Shown here: piece by piece, positions 8,853 through 17,180 of the stretch | How positions within the stretch are numbered: the first letter of the stretch is position 1 | How the letters are laid out: each line of letters opens with the position of its first letter | Origin: Streptomyces sp. CoH27 | Lineage (GTDB): Bacteria > Actinomycetota > Actinomycetes > Streptomycetales > Streptomycetaceae | Reading direction: 5' to 3' | NCBI RefSeq assembly: GCF_020181035.1 | Contig: NZ_JAIQYY010000019.1 | Span: 10,063-74,062 of the forward strand | DNA: 64,000 nt | Position numbers and translations under genes: made by a program | The notes under the pieces: model-generated | Told to the model about the DNA's origin: nothing | Database searches by the model: none | The model's input: only the letters and a program-made list of their open reading frames with translations

Positions 8853-9964
8853 GCGCGCTCCTTCGGGGCCCAGTCGGGGTGGTCGCCGTGCATGGCCGCG
8901 TAGTAGGGGTCGCCAGGGCCGATCTCGCCTGCGCGCACCGGCTGCCCGGTGAACGCCGCCTTGTACAGGGCGGCGGCGAACTCCAGGGTGGCGCGCGCCT
9001 CGGGACCGCTGCCCGGGGGACGCTCGCCGCGGTCGAACGCGTCGAGGAGGGTGCCGAGCTGGGCGGTGTGCGAGCTGGGCACGTCCTGCGCCGGGGTCCG
9101 CCAGGCCGCGGCTCGCTCGGGATCGACGTGCGGCGCGGGGGTGTACACCCAATCGTCGTTGCTGTGCCCGTACAGATGGGTCAGTTCCAGTGTGGCGTCG
9201 GCGCAGTCGACGCGGATGCGGCTGACCTCGTGCGGAGACAGGACGCTGTTGACGACGGTGGCGAGCGCACCGCCGCGGAAGCGGACCAGGGCGGTGGAGA
9301 CGTCCTCGCTCTCGACGTCGTGGACCAGCCGGCCCGCCATGGCCCGCATCTCCTCCCACTCCCCCAGCAGGTGCAGCAGCAAGTCGTACTGGTGGATGCC
9401 GTGCCCCATGGTCGGCCCGCCGCCCTCGCTCGCCCACCGGCCGCGCCACGGCACGGCGTAGTAGCCGGCGTCCCGGTGCCAGGTGGTCTGGCAGTGCGCG
9501 ACCAGCGGGGTGCCCAGCTCGCCGCGCGTGATCAGGTCCCGGGCGTGTACGGCGCCGGAGCCGTAGCGGTGCTGGAAGATGACCGAGGCATAGGCGCCGG
9601 AGGCCTCCTCGGCGGCGGCGATGTCGTCGTACTCGGCCAGCGACAGACACAGCGGCTTCTCGCACAGCACCCAGGCGCCCGCCTTGAGCGCTGCCACGGT
9701 CTGCTCACGGTGCAGGGCGGGCGGAGTGCCGATGAGAACCAGATCGGGGCGTACGGCGTCGAGCATGGCCTCGGTCGAGGTGAACCCGGCGACCCGCGCA
9801 CCCGCCTCCTGCCGGAAGGCCTCCAGTCTCCCCTCGTCCACATCGACGGCGGCGACGAGTTCGACGCGCTCCGCATGGGCTCTGAGCGCGGGAAGATGAC
9901 TGCCGGTGACGATGGCGCCGGTGCCGATGACAGCGACACGGCGGCGGGGTGCGGACAAGGGCAT
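8849..9964 (-). CDS. Gfo/Idh/MocA family NAD(P)-dependent sugar dehydrogenase
   Basis: 371 residues. The N-terminal Rossmann fold has VAVIGTGAIVTGSHLPAL and the family motif CEKPLCLSL with the conserved Lys; a C-terminal alpha/beta domain follows. The start at 9964 is preceded by AGGAG with good spacing; upstream in-frame codons lack a site. It probably oxidises or epimerises a sugar or sugar acid brought in by the ABC system. First gene of the seven-gene operon that ends at 3433, with a LacI-type operator about 45 bp upstream. Confidence 0.9.
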   Translation of the reverse strand: MPLSAPRRRVAVIGTGAIVTGSHLPALRAHAERVELVAAVDVDEGRLEAFRQEAGARVAGFTSTEAMLDAVRPDLVLIGTPPALHREQTVAALKAGAWVLCEKPLCLSLAEYDDIAAAEEASGAYASVIFQHRYGSGAVHARDLITRGELGTPLVAHCQTTWHRDAGYYAVPWRGRWASEGGGPTMGHGIHQYDLLLHLLGEWEEMRAMAGRLVHDVESEDVSTALVRFRGGALATVVNSVLSPHEVSRIRVDCADATLELTHLYGHSNDDWVYTPAPHVDPERAAAWRTPAQDVPSSHTAQLGTLLDAFDRGERPPGSGPEARATLEFAAALYKAAFTGQPVRAGEIGPGDPYYAAMHGDHPDWAPKERA

Positions 9965-10005
9965 ACGGCGCTCCTGAGGGCTCGGCACACGGATTCAAGC
10001 ACAAG

Positions 10006-10023
10006 GGAGAAAGCGCTTGCTCC
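10006..10023. promoter_or_regulatory. LacI-type operator upstream of the sugar operon
   Basis: GGAGAAAGCGCTTGCTCC is an 18-bp palindrome with one mismatched pair, centred on AAGCGCTT, the core expected for LacI/GalR repressors. It lies 42 bp upstream of the Gfo/Idh start, suggesting substrate-inducible repression. No LacI-family gene is in the window next to it. Confidence 0.65.
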
Positions 10024-10087
10024 GTACGAGGCGACCCTAGGGGCGCAGGGATTGTCAGGACAACCCCTGTGCGGGGAGAAATCGCTG

Positions 10088-10266
10088 GTGGCCGTGGCCT
10101 CGGCACAGGTGCCGGTCCTGGTCCACGCCTCGTCCGTCGGCGCGTACTCTCCGGGCTCCAAGGACGGTGATGGACGAGAGCCGGCCGACGCAGGGCCGGC
10201 CGGACTTCGCATACGGCCGCGAGTAGGCCTGCCTGGAGCGGACGCTGGACGTCTTCGAGCGTGATG
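10088..10266 (+). pseudogene. Remnant of an NAD-dependent epimerase/dehydratase
   Basis: The plus strand encodes VPVLVHASSVGAYSP, the Ser-motif region of extended short-chain epimerases. After a one-base shift it continues MDESRPTQGRPDFAYGRE, then a TAG where a Lys is expected (YGREK, the Tyr-xxx-Lys catalytic pair), then ACLERTLDVFER. Both ends of the gene are missing. The order and spacing of these blocks match intact family members I know, so this is a decayed fragment with a frameshift and a stop in the catalytic helix. The region up to 10680 has no recognisable gene. Confidence 0.6.
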
Positions 10267-10299
10267 AACAGGTGCGGCACACGGACGACGCCGCGCGCC

Positions 10300-10338
10300 T
10301 TCCGTCTTGCGCTGCGTTCCGTCTTGCGCTGCGTTCCG
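10300..10338. repeat. 17-bp tandem repeat, two copies plus partial
   Basis: TTCCGTCTTGCGCTGCG occurs at 10300-10316 and 10317-10333, followed by TTCCG. It sits within the degenerate stretch after the epimerase remnant. Confidence 0.85.
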
Positions 10339-10411
10339 CCGCCGCACGAGAGGCCTTCAACGTCGCCGCCGAGCCCGTGGTGAACGCCGGCCTGCCCGCG
10401 CAGATGCCGGA

Positions 10412-10495
10412 CCGCCGCCCGATACGGCTGACCCGTACGACCGCCCGATACGGCTGCCCCGTACGACCGCCCGATACCCCCCGTACGACCGCCCA
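10412..10495. repeat. Degenerate tandem repeat with CCCGTACGACCGCCCGATAC core
   Basis: Three to four imperfect copies of a roughly 22-26-bp unit (CCCGTACGACCGCCCGATAC followed in two copies by GGCTG). Copies abut, with no spacers of uniform length, so this is not a CRISPR array. It coincides with gene-free, decayed sequence. Confidence 0.75.
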
Positions 10496-10682
10496 GTCCG
10501 CGAGCGCCGCCGCCTCGCGGCCGCAGATCCTGCCCGCGTGCCCGCAGCAACCGGAGCGCTCCGCGCCGGAGGTGCTGCGAGAGTTCGTGAACGGGCTTCG
10601 GGAGGGTGCCGGGGAGGACACCGCCCCCTTCTTGCACGGCCGCAAGGCAGGCTGAACGCGAAGCGGCCCGCTGCGGCCCTGC

Positions 10683-11033
10683 TCAGGAATCTGCCCGCGA
10701 CCGCTCGGCGGCGCCATGGCGCTCGGCCTCGTCCCTGATCAGCATCGACAGCAGAGAAGCCACGGTCAGGCCGGCCTCGGCCGGATGGCGCAGGATCTTG
10801 CTCGGATCGATCCGGTACTGGTTGACGCGCCCCTTGCGGGTGTGGGACAGGTAACCGTCCCGCTCCAGATCGGAGATGATCTTCTGGACGGCACGTTCCG
10901 TGAGCCGGCAGCGGGCCGCGATGTCACGGATACGCGCGTTGTGGTTGTCCGCGATGCTGGCCAGGACGCGCGCGTGACTGGTCAGGAACGTCCATCCGGT
11001 GTGCGGCTCGGGCACTCCGTCGACTACCACCAT
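10683..11033 (-). CDS. Winged helix-turn-helix (MarR/ArsR-like) transcriptional regulator
   Basis: About 116 residues. A winged-HTH domain covers residues 10-75 (LASIADNHNARIRDIAARC, then LTERAVQKIISDLERDGYLS), followed by a wing KGRVNQYRI and a short helix. The ATG at 11033 is my choice; longer starts up to 11081 are open in the same frame, but none has a clear ribosome site. It is divergent from the STAS-ANTAR gene. Ligand and targets unknown. Confidence 0.8.
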   Translation of the reverse strand: MVVVDGVPEPHTGWTFLTSHARVLASIADNHNARIRDIAARCRLTERAVQKIISDLERDGYLSHTRKGRVNQYRIDPSKILRHPAEAGLTVASLLSMLIRDEAERHGAAERSRADS

Positions 11034-11152
11034 GCCCAAATCGTACGACTGCGCTTTCACGATCACAAAAACACGAAACAATATTCAGGTACGACTTGAC
11101 GTGTCATGGGGTGCCGGATGAGCCTGGAGTCAGGCATGGGGAGGAGGCGATC

Positions 11153-11941
11153 ATGCCGGAACAATCCTCCGAGAGGCCGTCGATCAGTGCGAACGGCCAC
11201 CGCCCGTCTCCTCCTGCGAAGGCCCAGCTGCTGGTGCAGGCGGGGCGGGGACACCGCCGTGTGACCGTCACCGTGAGAGGCGAGTTCTTTCTCGACGACA
11301 GCCAGAGCCTGCGGCACGCCCTGTGCGACGCGCTCGCGAGGTCGGCGCAGGGAGTCGAACTGGACCTCAGCGGGCTGACGTTCGCCGACTGCTCCGCACT
11401 CAACGTGCTGCTGGCCGTGCGCCGCGAGGCGGTCGAGACGGGAAAGAGCGTCACCGTCACCGCTGCCAGCCCCGCCGCGGAGCGGCTGCTGACCTTCACG
11501 GACACCTACGACCTCTTCTCGGCCCGGCACGACGACGCCGGCCCGCCCGCCGGGAAACTCACGCCCCCCGGGAAGCCCGGACGGCGGCAGGAGGACACCG
11601 ACGACGGCCTCCTGCAGACCGAGCTCGTCCAGCTCCGGCGTGCGCTGCGCACCCGCCCGGACATCGACCTGGCCCGCGGCATCCTCATGGCGTCCTTCGG
11701 CCTGGATGCCGACCAGGCATGGGAGGTGCTGGTCACGGCCTCCCAGCACACCAACACCAAGCTGCATCGCCTGGCCAGCGACGTGGTGACCACGGTGCGG
11801 GGCACTTCTTTGCCGGAACCCGTTCGCAGACAGCTCACGGCGGCCGTCGCCAGAACGCGCCACGCGGACGGTCATCCGCGCCGCCCGACCCTCACGGACT
11901 CGGCTCGGCAGGCGGTGTGCCGGACGCAGGAGTACTCATAG
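11153..11941 (+). CDS. STAS domain-ANTAR domain protein
   Basis: 262 residues. An anti-sigma-antagonist-like STAS domain covers about residues 20-125 (RVTVTVRGEFFLDD, then VELDLSGLTFADCSALNVLL; the SALN Ser is the position phosphorylated in this family). An ANTAR-like RNA-binding domain follows at about 160-215 (LRRALRTRPDIDLARGILMA). A GGAGGAGG site precedes the ATG. STAS-ANTAR fusions are found in actinobacteria and could link a stress or partner-switching signal to transcription antitermination; that role is inferred. A hairpin terminator follows. Confidence 0.88.
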   Translation: MPEQSSERPSISANGHRPSPPAKAQLLVQAGRGHRRVTVTVRGEFFLDDSQSLRHALCDALARSAQGVELDLSGLTFADCSALNVLLAVRREAVETGKSVTVTAASPAAERLLTFTDTYDLFSARHDDAGPPAGKLTPPGKPGRRQEDTDDGLLQTELVQLRRALRTRPDIDLARGILMASFGLDADQAWEVLVTASQHTNTKLHRLASDVVTTVRGTSLPEPVRRQLTAAVARTRHADGHPRRPTLTDSARQAVCRTQEYS

Positions 11942-11964
11942 GCGGCGGACCGTGACGCGGGGCG

Positions 11965-12003
11965 GAGGGCGGAGGAGACACACTCGCTCACTTCTCCGCC
12001 CTC
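11965..12003 (+). terminator. Hairpin terminator after the STAS-ANTAR gene
   Basis: Perfect 10-bp stem GAGGGCGGAG/CTCCGCCCTC with a 19-nt loop, 23 bp past the stop codon. Confidence 0.6.
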
Positions 12004-12502
12004 GGCCACACCCGGTTTCCCCGGTCCACCCGGATCCGAGCGAGGACGCCGGATGGCTCAGTCCTCGCCCCTGACGATGTTCCACTCAGCCCTTGTGTGC
12101 GCGGTGGGTGAGGCGCTCTCGCCCTCCACGGCGGCGGCACAGGTACGCAAGCCCTTGTTCCGGAGGCGACGCGCCTTGGCCCAGCCGCTTTCGGCCACTC
12201 GAAGAGACGTTTTCGGTGCGGTTCGCGTGGTCACTGCGTTTCATCTTCTCTCTGCGTGTTGCGTGCCACATCGAGTTGCCCGGTGTCGCGTGCGCAAACG
12301 TCGCCCCGCCATGTCGCCGCAGCTGAGCCCGAGTTGCGCGGAACACAGGCTCGTCGACGAGGGTCCGCGACACCTCCCTCGGCGTACGACTCGTCCGCCC
12401 GAACACCGCTCCCGCTTCCCTCTTCTCGGGGATGATCCGAGATGCCGGTTGTCTCGATCGGCGATGAGCGGTCGAAGTGCCGCTCCCGCCGCCGATCCGC
12501 CC
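12004..12502. other. Gene-free stretch
   Basis: About 500 bp without a convincing gene. Open frames on either strand lack ribosome sites, family resemblance and normal codon bias. Local GC is visibly lower around 12180-12330. Possibly decayed or foreign DNA. Confidence 0.5.
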
Positions 12503-13669
12503 TCAAGCGGCGATCGAAGCCTCCCAGTTGATCCGGTGGTCGTACTGCCAGGCCATTCTCTCCGGGGTGGCGAAGCGGGCGAAGAGCGGCAGGAGGGCGT
12601 CCCGGAACGTCCGGCCCACCGGCCCGGCGGCCTTACCGCTGTTGGTGCGGGCGGCCTGGGCGATGACGCGTTCGACCCGGCCGCGGCGGGCACGCTCGTA
12701 GGCGGTGAACGCCTGAGGGTACGGCAAGTCCCGCAGCGCCCGGGCGAGTTCCACGGCACTCTCCGCGGCGAGCGAGGCGCCCTGGCCTGAGCTGGGGGAC
12801 GTGGCGTGGGCGGAGTCGCCGACCAGCACCATGCGGCCGCGATGCCAGTGCGGGACGTGCGGGAGATCCTCCATGGGTCCGGCCGTCACCAGGTCCTGGG
12901 GCGGAGTGCGCCGCAGCAGCTCCAGCGCGGGCACGCGGTCGTCGGCGAAGGCCTCGCCCAGCCGGCGCAGCCACTCCTCGTTCGTGGTCTGCCGCACGTG
13001 CGTCCATGTCAGGTAGGGGTGCGGAAGGTTGGCGAACCAGACGCCGGTGCCGTCGTCGAAGGATTGATGTCCGAAGAAGGCCCGTCGCCCGAAGGACATG
13101 TACATACGGTCGCCGGTGGGCGGCAGTCCGGCGCCGTCGACGCGGGCGCCGAAACCGAGGAGCCCCGAGTAGCGCGGCTGGGGTGCTCGGGGATCGATCA
13201 GCCGGCGCACGGTGGAGCGCAGGCCGTCCGCGCCGATCAGGATGTCGGCCTCCTCGCTGACGGTGCCGTCGGCGAAGACGGCCCGGATGCCGGTGCCGCT
13301 CTCCCGGACGTCGGCCAGTTCGTGGCCGTGGTGGACCGCGACGCCCTGGTCCAGGGCGAGGTCGTAGAGCCGCCGGTACAGGTCGGCGCGCCAGCTGAAC
13401 TGCATGGGCTGGCGGATCTCGGTGATCACCCGGCCCTTGTGGTTCTGCAGCACGATGGCGTTCATCGGGGCGCCGATCCGGTCGACTCCGACCAGCCCGA
13501 GGGCAGCCCGGCCGTTCGGCGCGACGCTCAGGGCGCCGCCGATGCCGTCGGCGGTCGTGGCGTGGGACTCGTGTACGGCGGCCTCGATGCCGGCTCGGCG
13601 CAGCGCGAGGGCCGCGACCGGGCCGGCGATACCGCCTCCGATGACGATGGCGGTGCGGATGCGGTTCAT
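12503..13669 (-). CDS. FAD-dependent monooxygenase (aromatic hydroxylase type)
   Basis: 388 residues of the group A flavoprotein monooxygenase fold. The dinucleotide motif IVIGGGIAGPVAALAL is at residues 8-23, the DG motif ILIGADGLRSTVRR near 155 and the GD motif VLVGDSAHATSPSSGQGAS near 280. NAD(P)H-driven hydroxylation or drug inactivation (TetX-like) is expected. It follows the 157-residue gene by one base and both are divergent from a PadR regulator, so a PadR-controlled, ligand-induced detoxification unit is plausible. Confidence 0.9.
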   Translation of the reverse strand: MNRIRTAIVIGGGIAGPVAALALRRAGIEAAVHESHATTADGIGGALSVAPNGRAALGLVGVDRIGAPMNAIVLQNHKGRVITEIRQPMQFSWRADLYRRLYDLALDQGVAVHHGHELADVRESGTGIRAVFADGTVSEEADILIGADGLRSTVRRLIDPRAPQPRYSGLLGFGARVDGAGLPPTGDRMYMSFGRRAFFGHQSFDDGTGVWFANLPHPYLTWTHVRQTTNEEWLRRLGEAFADDRVPALELLRRTPPQDLVTAGPMEDLPHVPHWHRGRMVLVGDSAHATSPSSGQGASLAAESAVELARALRDLPYPQAFTAYERARRGRVERVIAQAARTNSGKAAGPVGRTFRDALLPLFARFATPERMAWQYDHRINWEASIAA

Positions 13670-13670
13670 G

Positions 13671-14144
13671 TCAGTGGGCCCTCTCCCGGGTCGGGTCGTC
13701 GACGACGGGCAGACCGCCCTCGCGGTGGGCGCGGCGCAGGTCGTCCAGGTAGGCGCGCGAGCACATGGCGGTGAGCTGGGCGGTGCCGCCGCGGCGGACG
13801 CGGATCTCGCCGTCGGTGACGGCGCCGGCCAGCCGCAGCCGGGCCGGGCCGGTGCCGGGCTGTGCGTCCTTCACGCGGCCGCGGCCGGAGAAGGCGAGGT
13901 CCCGGCCGTCCACGGCGACGTCTTCGGGCAGCAGCAGGGTGACCGCTGCGGAGACGAGCCTCAGGTGCACGGTGACCGGCTCGTCCCAGCTGATCCGCGG
14001 GGAGCGGAGGTCCAGCACGACGGTGGCGCGGCGGGCTCGTACGTCGAAGTCGGTGGCCTCGGTCCAATGCCCCAGGCGCTTCAGGGTGGCGTGGTCCGCG
14101 TGGATGCGCTCGGCGGACACGGTGAGCGGAGTGGCTGTCGTCAT
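13671..14144 (-). CDS. Conserved hypothetical protein
   Basis: 157 residues, soluble, beta-rich, with alternating hydrophobic pattern (VTLLLPEDVAVDGRDLAFSG) reminiscent of the C-terminal beta-helix of LiaF-like or DUF1707-associated proteins, followed by GEIRVRRGGTAQLTAM and a basic C-terminal helix. No signal peptide or membrane segment. First gene of a two-gene operon with the FAD monooxygenase (1-nt gap), divergent from the PadR gene with 73 bp between the start codons. Function unknown. Confidence 0.7.
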   Translation of the reverse strand: MTTATPLTVSAERIHADHATLKRLGHWTEATDFDVRARRATVVLDLRSPRISWDEPVTVHLRLVSAAVTLLLPEDVAVDGRDLAFSGRGRVKDAQPGTGPARLRLAGAVTDGEIRVRRGGTAQLTAMCSRAYLDDLRRAHREGGLPVVDDPTRERAH

Positions 14145-14163
14145 GGCTTGATAGTTGCAATGA

Positions 14164-14186
14164 AACTAGTCTCATGTCAACTAGTT
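14164..14186. promoter_or_regulatory. Candidate PadR operator: paired ACTAGT sites
   Basis: AACTAGTC (14164-14171) and the palindrome AACTAGTT (14179-14186) lie 15 bp apart centre to centre in the short divergent region between the hypothetical-monooxygenase operon and the PadR gene. The position would let one regulator control both directions. Confidence 0.5.
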
Positions 14187-14217
14187 CTTCTGAGATTGGC
14201 TCCGGTAGGCTCTGGCC

Positions 14218-14811
14218 ATGCGCAGCTCCCCACTCGGCCTCACCGTTCTCTCGCTCCTGCACATGCGGCCACTGCACCCGTACGGCATCCAGCGGCTCAT
14301 CAAGCAGTGGGGGAAGGATCAGGTCGTCAACGTCAGCCAGCGGGCGAGCCTGTACCGGACCATCGACCGGCTGCTCGAAGCGGGACTGATCGCGGTGCGC
14401 GAGACCAGCCGGGATCAGCAGTACCCGGAACGCACCGTCTACGAGGTGACGGAGGCGGGCCGTGCGGCGACGCGTGAGTGGTTGCGGGAGATGCTCGTGG
14501 CGCCGCGGGCGGAGTACCCCGAGTTCCCCGCCGCACTCTCCTTCACCATGATGCTGTTGCCGGGGGAGGTGGAGGCCGACCTGTCCGCGCGCGCCGCCCA
14601 AGTACGGGCTCGGATCGCCGAGTTGGCGGCCGCCGCCGAGGGCGCGCGAGAACTGGCGCTGCCCCGGGTCACCATGCTGGAGGACGAGTACCGGCGCGCC
14701 GTACTGACCGCGGAGCTCAACTGGCTCGACGCGGTCACGGCGGACCTGCGCTCAGGCACTCTCACCTGGGACTTCGAAACCCTGGCGGCGCTCGCCGAGG
14801 CTACGTCCTGA
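14218..14811 (+). CDS. PadR family transcriptional regulator
   Basis: 197 residues. The N-terminal winged helix (GLTVLSLLHMRPLHPYGIQR, then QRASLYRTIDRLLEAGLI) is typical of PadR, followed by an alpha-helical C-terminal dimerisation domain (about 95-190). Such repressors usually sense small aromatic or antibiotic ligands and control adjacent genes. It is divergent from the FAD monooxygenase operon with ACTAGT repeats between, and convergent with the ABC exporter (16 bp apart). Confidence 0.9.
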   Translation: MRSSPLGLTVLSLLHMRPLHPYGIQRLIKQWGKDQVVNVSQRASLYRTIDRLLEAGLIAVRETSRDQQYPERTVYEVTEAGRAATREWLREMLVAPRAEYPEFPAALSFTMMLLPGEVEADLSARAAQVRARIAELAAAAEGARELALPRVTMLEDEYRRAVLTAELNWLDAVTADLRSGTLTWDFETLAALAEATS

Positions 14812-14827
14812 GGCGCTCCGCCGGACG

Positions 14828-16642
14828 TCAGGCCGCCTCGTGCTCCGGCTCCCTGCCCGTGGTCGACGACGGCCCCGGCGCCGTGATCACCGCGGTGCCG
14901 TCGGTGAGATGGAGGACGAGGTCGGCCTGGGCCGTCAGGCGCAGGTCGTGGGTGATGAGGAAGGTTGTGCGCCCAGCGGCAAGGCGGCGCAGTGGGGCCA
15001 TGATGCGGGCCGTGGAGTCGTCGTCGAGCCCGGCCGTGGGCTCGTCGAGGATCAGCACGGGCGCGGTGCGGAGCATGGCCCGTGCGAGGGCGATCCTGCG
15101 GCGCTGGCCCCCGGAGAGGTGATTGCCGCGCTTGCCGACGGGACTGTCGTAGCCGTCGGGCAGCGCGCTGACGAATCCGTGCGCGTCGGCCGCGACGGCG
15201 GCGGCGAGCACGTCAGCCTCGGCGGCGTCGGGACGGCCGTAGGTGATGTTCTCGCGGACCGTGCCGTCGAAGAGCATGCTGTCCTGCGGGAGCAGCGTGA
15301 TGTGCCGGCGCACCTCGTCCACCGGGAGTTCGGCGATGTCCCGGCCGTCGAGCAGGATCCGGCCCCGGGAGGGCTCGTGGAACCGCAGCAGCAGTTTGCC
15401 GAGGGTGGACTTGCCGGTGCCGCTGGGCCCGGTGACGGCGACGAGCAGGCCGGGGGTGATGTCCAGGCGCACCCGGTTCAGCACGGGCCGGCCGCTGCCG
15501 GGGTAGGAGAAGCCGACGTCCTCGAAGGTCACGGCGCCGCGCACCGGTTCGGCGAGCGGCGGGACGTCCGGCCGTACGGCGGTCTCACGGACCGTGCCGG
15601 TGCGCAGGACCTCGATGAGGCGTTCGCAGGCGGCGGTCGCGGAGGACGCGCTGACGACGAGTTCGCCGAGTTCCTGGAGCCTGGGGTGGAGATAGCCGAG
15701 GAAGGCGGCGAAGGAGAGCAGCCCGCCGACGCTGAGGTGGTGCTCGGAGATCTGCCAGGCCCCGGCGCCGATCACGGCCAACACGCTGAGGGTCTCGACC
15801 AGTTCGCCCATCGGGCCGTACACCGACGACAGCCGGATCTGCCGCAGTCCGGCGCGCATCCAGGTGCGTCCCTCGCGATGCACCTTGCCGTGCTCGGCCT
15901 GCTGCCGGCCGTAGGCCTGCACCAGGGGCATGTTGGCCAGGCTCTCCTCCAGCAGCGAGGCCAGCCGGCCGTTGCTGTCGCGTTCGGCGCGGGTGGCGGA
16001 GCGCATCAGGGTGCCGAACCACCGGGCGCCGAACCAGATCAGCGGGGCGGCGGTCAGGGTGATCAGGGCCAGCTGCCAGCTGGTCCAGAAGGCCGCCACG
16101 GCGAACACCACCGCCCCGACGGCGGAGGTGATCAGTTCGACGGGCGCGGAGGCCACGAGCGACTCGACGGTCTCGATGTCGCCGGTCAGCCGGGAGACCA
16201 GGTCGCCCGTGCCGAAGCGGTCCAGGGCGTCCGGGGGCATCCGTTGCAGATGCTGGAAGACCCGGTCGCGCAGACCGAGCAGGAAGTGTTCGCTGGTCCA
16301 CCCGGCAAGGTAGCCCCCCACCGCGGAAGCGATCGCGCCGGCCACGGCGAGCCCGAGCCAGAGGGCGGCGGGCCCCCAGAAGGCGGCGAGATCACCGGGG
16401 GTGAGCACGTCGTCGGTGAGGACGCCGACGACGCCGATCGCGCCCGCGTCGCACCCGGCGGACACCACCAGCAGCGCGGCGGCCACCAGTACGGCCGCGC
16501 GGTTGACGCTGACCAGCGGCCAGAACGTGCGGAACGCGGCCAGTGGCGAGATCCGGGCGTGCCGCATCCGGGTCGGGGCACCGGCCGCGGTTCCCGTCCC
16601 GGAGCGGTCCGTGGACATGGTGAGGGGTGCTGCGAAGTGCAT
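14828..16642 (-). CDS. ABC transporter, fused permease and ATP-binding protein
   Basis: 604 residues. A six-helix exporter membrane domain covers about 30-330, followed by an ATPase with Walker A GPSGTGKST near residue 403, signature LSGGQRRRIALARAM near 508, Walker B VLILDEPTAGLDDD and H-loop LITHDLRL. The start at 16642 is chosen because GGAAG lies 8 nt upstream; ATG 16618 is possible. As a half-transporter it should dimerise and export a lipid, peptide or drug. The Lys/His-rich 41-residue peptide gene lies 119 bp upstream on the same strand and may share its transcript. Confidence 0.92.
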   Translation of the reverse strand: MHFAAPLTMSTDRSGTGTAAGAPTRMRHARISPLAAFRTFWPLVSVNRAAVLVAAALLVVSAGCDAGAIGVVGVLTDDVLTPGDLAAFWGPAALWLGLAVAGAIASAVGGYLAGWTSEHFLLGLRDRVFQHLQRMPPDALDRFGTGDLVSRLTGDIETVESLVASAPVELITSAVGAVVFAVAAFWTSWQLALITLTAAPLIWFGARWFGTLMRSATRAERDSNGRLASLLEESLANMPLVQAYGRQQAEHGKVHREGRTWMRAGLRQIRLSSVYGPMGELVETLSVLAVIGAGAWQISEHHLSVGGLLSFAAFLGYLHPRLQELGELVVSASSATAACERLIEVLRTGTVRETAVRPDVPPLAEPVRGAVTFEDVGFSYPGSGRPVLNRVRLDITPGLLVAVTGPSGTGKSTLGKLLLRFHEPSRGRILLDGRDIAELPVDEVRRHITLLPQDSMLFDGTVRENITYGRPDAAEADVLAAAVAADAHGFVSALPDGYDSPVGKRGNHLSGGQRRRIALARAMLRTAPVLILDEPTAGLDDDSTARIMAPLRRLAAGRTTFLITHDLRLTAQADLVLHLTDGTAVITAPGPSSTTGREPEHEAA

Positions 16643-16761
16643 GGCCGGCGCTTCCTGGGCACTGCCCGGTCCGACGGCGTGCCGGGGTCCGCCACGCTTC
16701 CGTGTTGCGCGAACGGACCCCGGCACGGTCTGCCTGTGTGGTCGTGTTCCGTGTCGCCGTC

Positions 16762-16887
16762 CTACTTGGCGGCGGCCTTCTTGTGCTTCTTGTGGTGGTG
16801 CTTCTTGTGGTGGTTCTTGGCCTTGGCGGCGGCGCCGCCTTCCTTCTTCTTGGCCTTCTTGGCCAGCATGATCTTGGCGAAGGACAT
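16762..16887 (-). CDS. Lys/His-rich 41-residue peptide
   Basis: A short gene starting at ATG 16887 with an excellent AGGAAGG ribosome site, encoding MSFAKIMLAKKAKKKEGG then a tail with HHKKHHHKKHKK and ending AAAK. Of 41 residues 15 are Lys, 6 His and 10 Ala, with a single acidic residue. There is no signal peptide. The tail resembles histone-H1-like or metal-binding sequences. It lies 119 bp upstream of, and on the same strand as, an ABC exporter. Roles as a nucleic-acid-binding, metal-binding or exported cationic peptide are all possible. I know no family for it; the ribosome site and clean frame make it likely real. Confidence 0.6.
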   Translation of the reverse strand: MSFAKIMLAKKAKKKEGGAAAKAKNHHKKHHHKKHKKAAAK

Positions 16888-17008
16888 CGTCGTATCCCTT
16901 CCTGACGGTCCGTCAATCGGCGCTGTTCGCCGGTGACTTCGTCTTGTGTCGCACCGTTGAGTACGGGGACGGCAGACGCCTCGCTCAAGGGGGAAGGTGA
17001 GCGTTGAC

Positions 17009-17180
17009 CTAGATTCCCTTACCCAATCCGCATACGGGGATGAGTACGCACCCCAGACCGCTGTCCTGGGTGGCCAAGACGCGGATCATCGCGCGGCCGG
17101 GGCCCGTGTGCGCCTCCTGCCCCGTTCGCCGCAGTGCCCGGTACTGCGACGGGGCCATCCCGGCCGCCGCATCCGAGCGG
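17009..17180 (-). pseudogene. C-terminal remnant of an AraC-type regulator
   Basis: On the minus strand the fragment AAAGMAPSQYRALRR matches the end of the second helix-turn-helix of AraC-family regulators, where the G-M-x-P-S-x-Y-R signature is diagnostic. It is followed by a short tail to a TAG at 17009. The upstream sequence (AYGGVRDA in another frame) suggests a frameshift and the rest of the gene is absent. The remainder of 16888-17466 has no other recognisable gene. Confidence 0.4.

Noticed and set aside
10412..10495. Possible CRISPR-like array
   Set aside because: Units abut and vary in length; no constant spacers and no cas genes.
12004..12502. Small basic protein on the minus strand (about 12086-12406)
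   Set aside because: No ribosome site, no family resemblance and irregular codon use.
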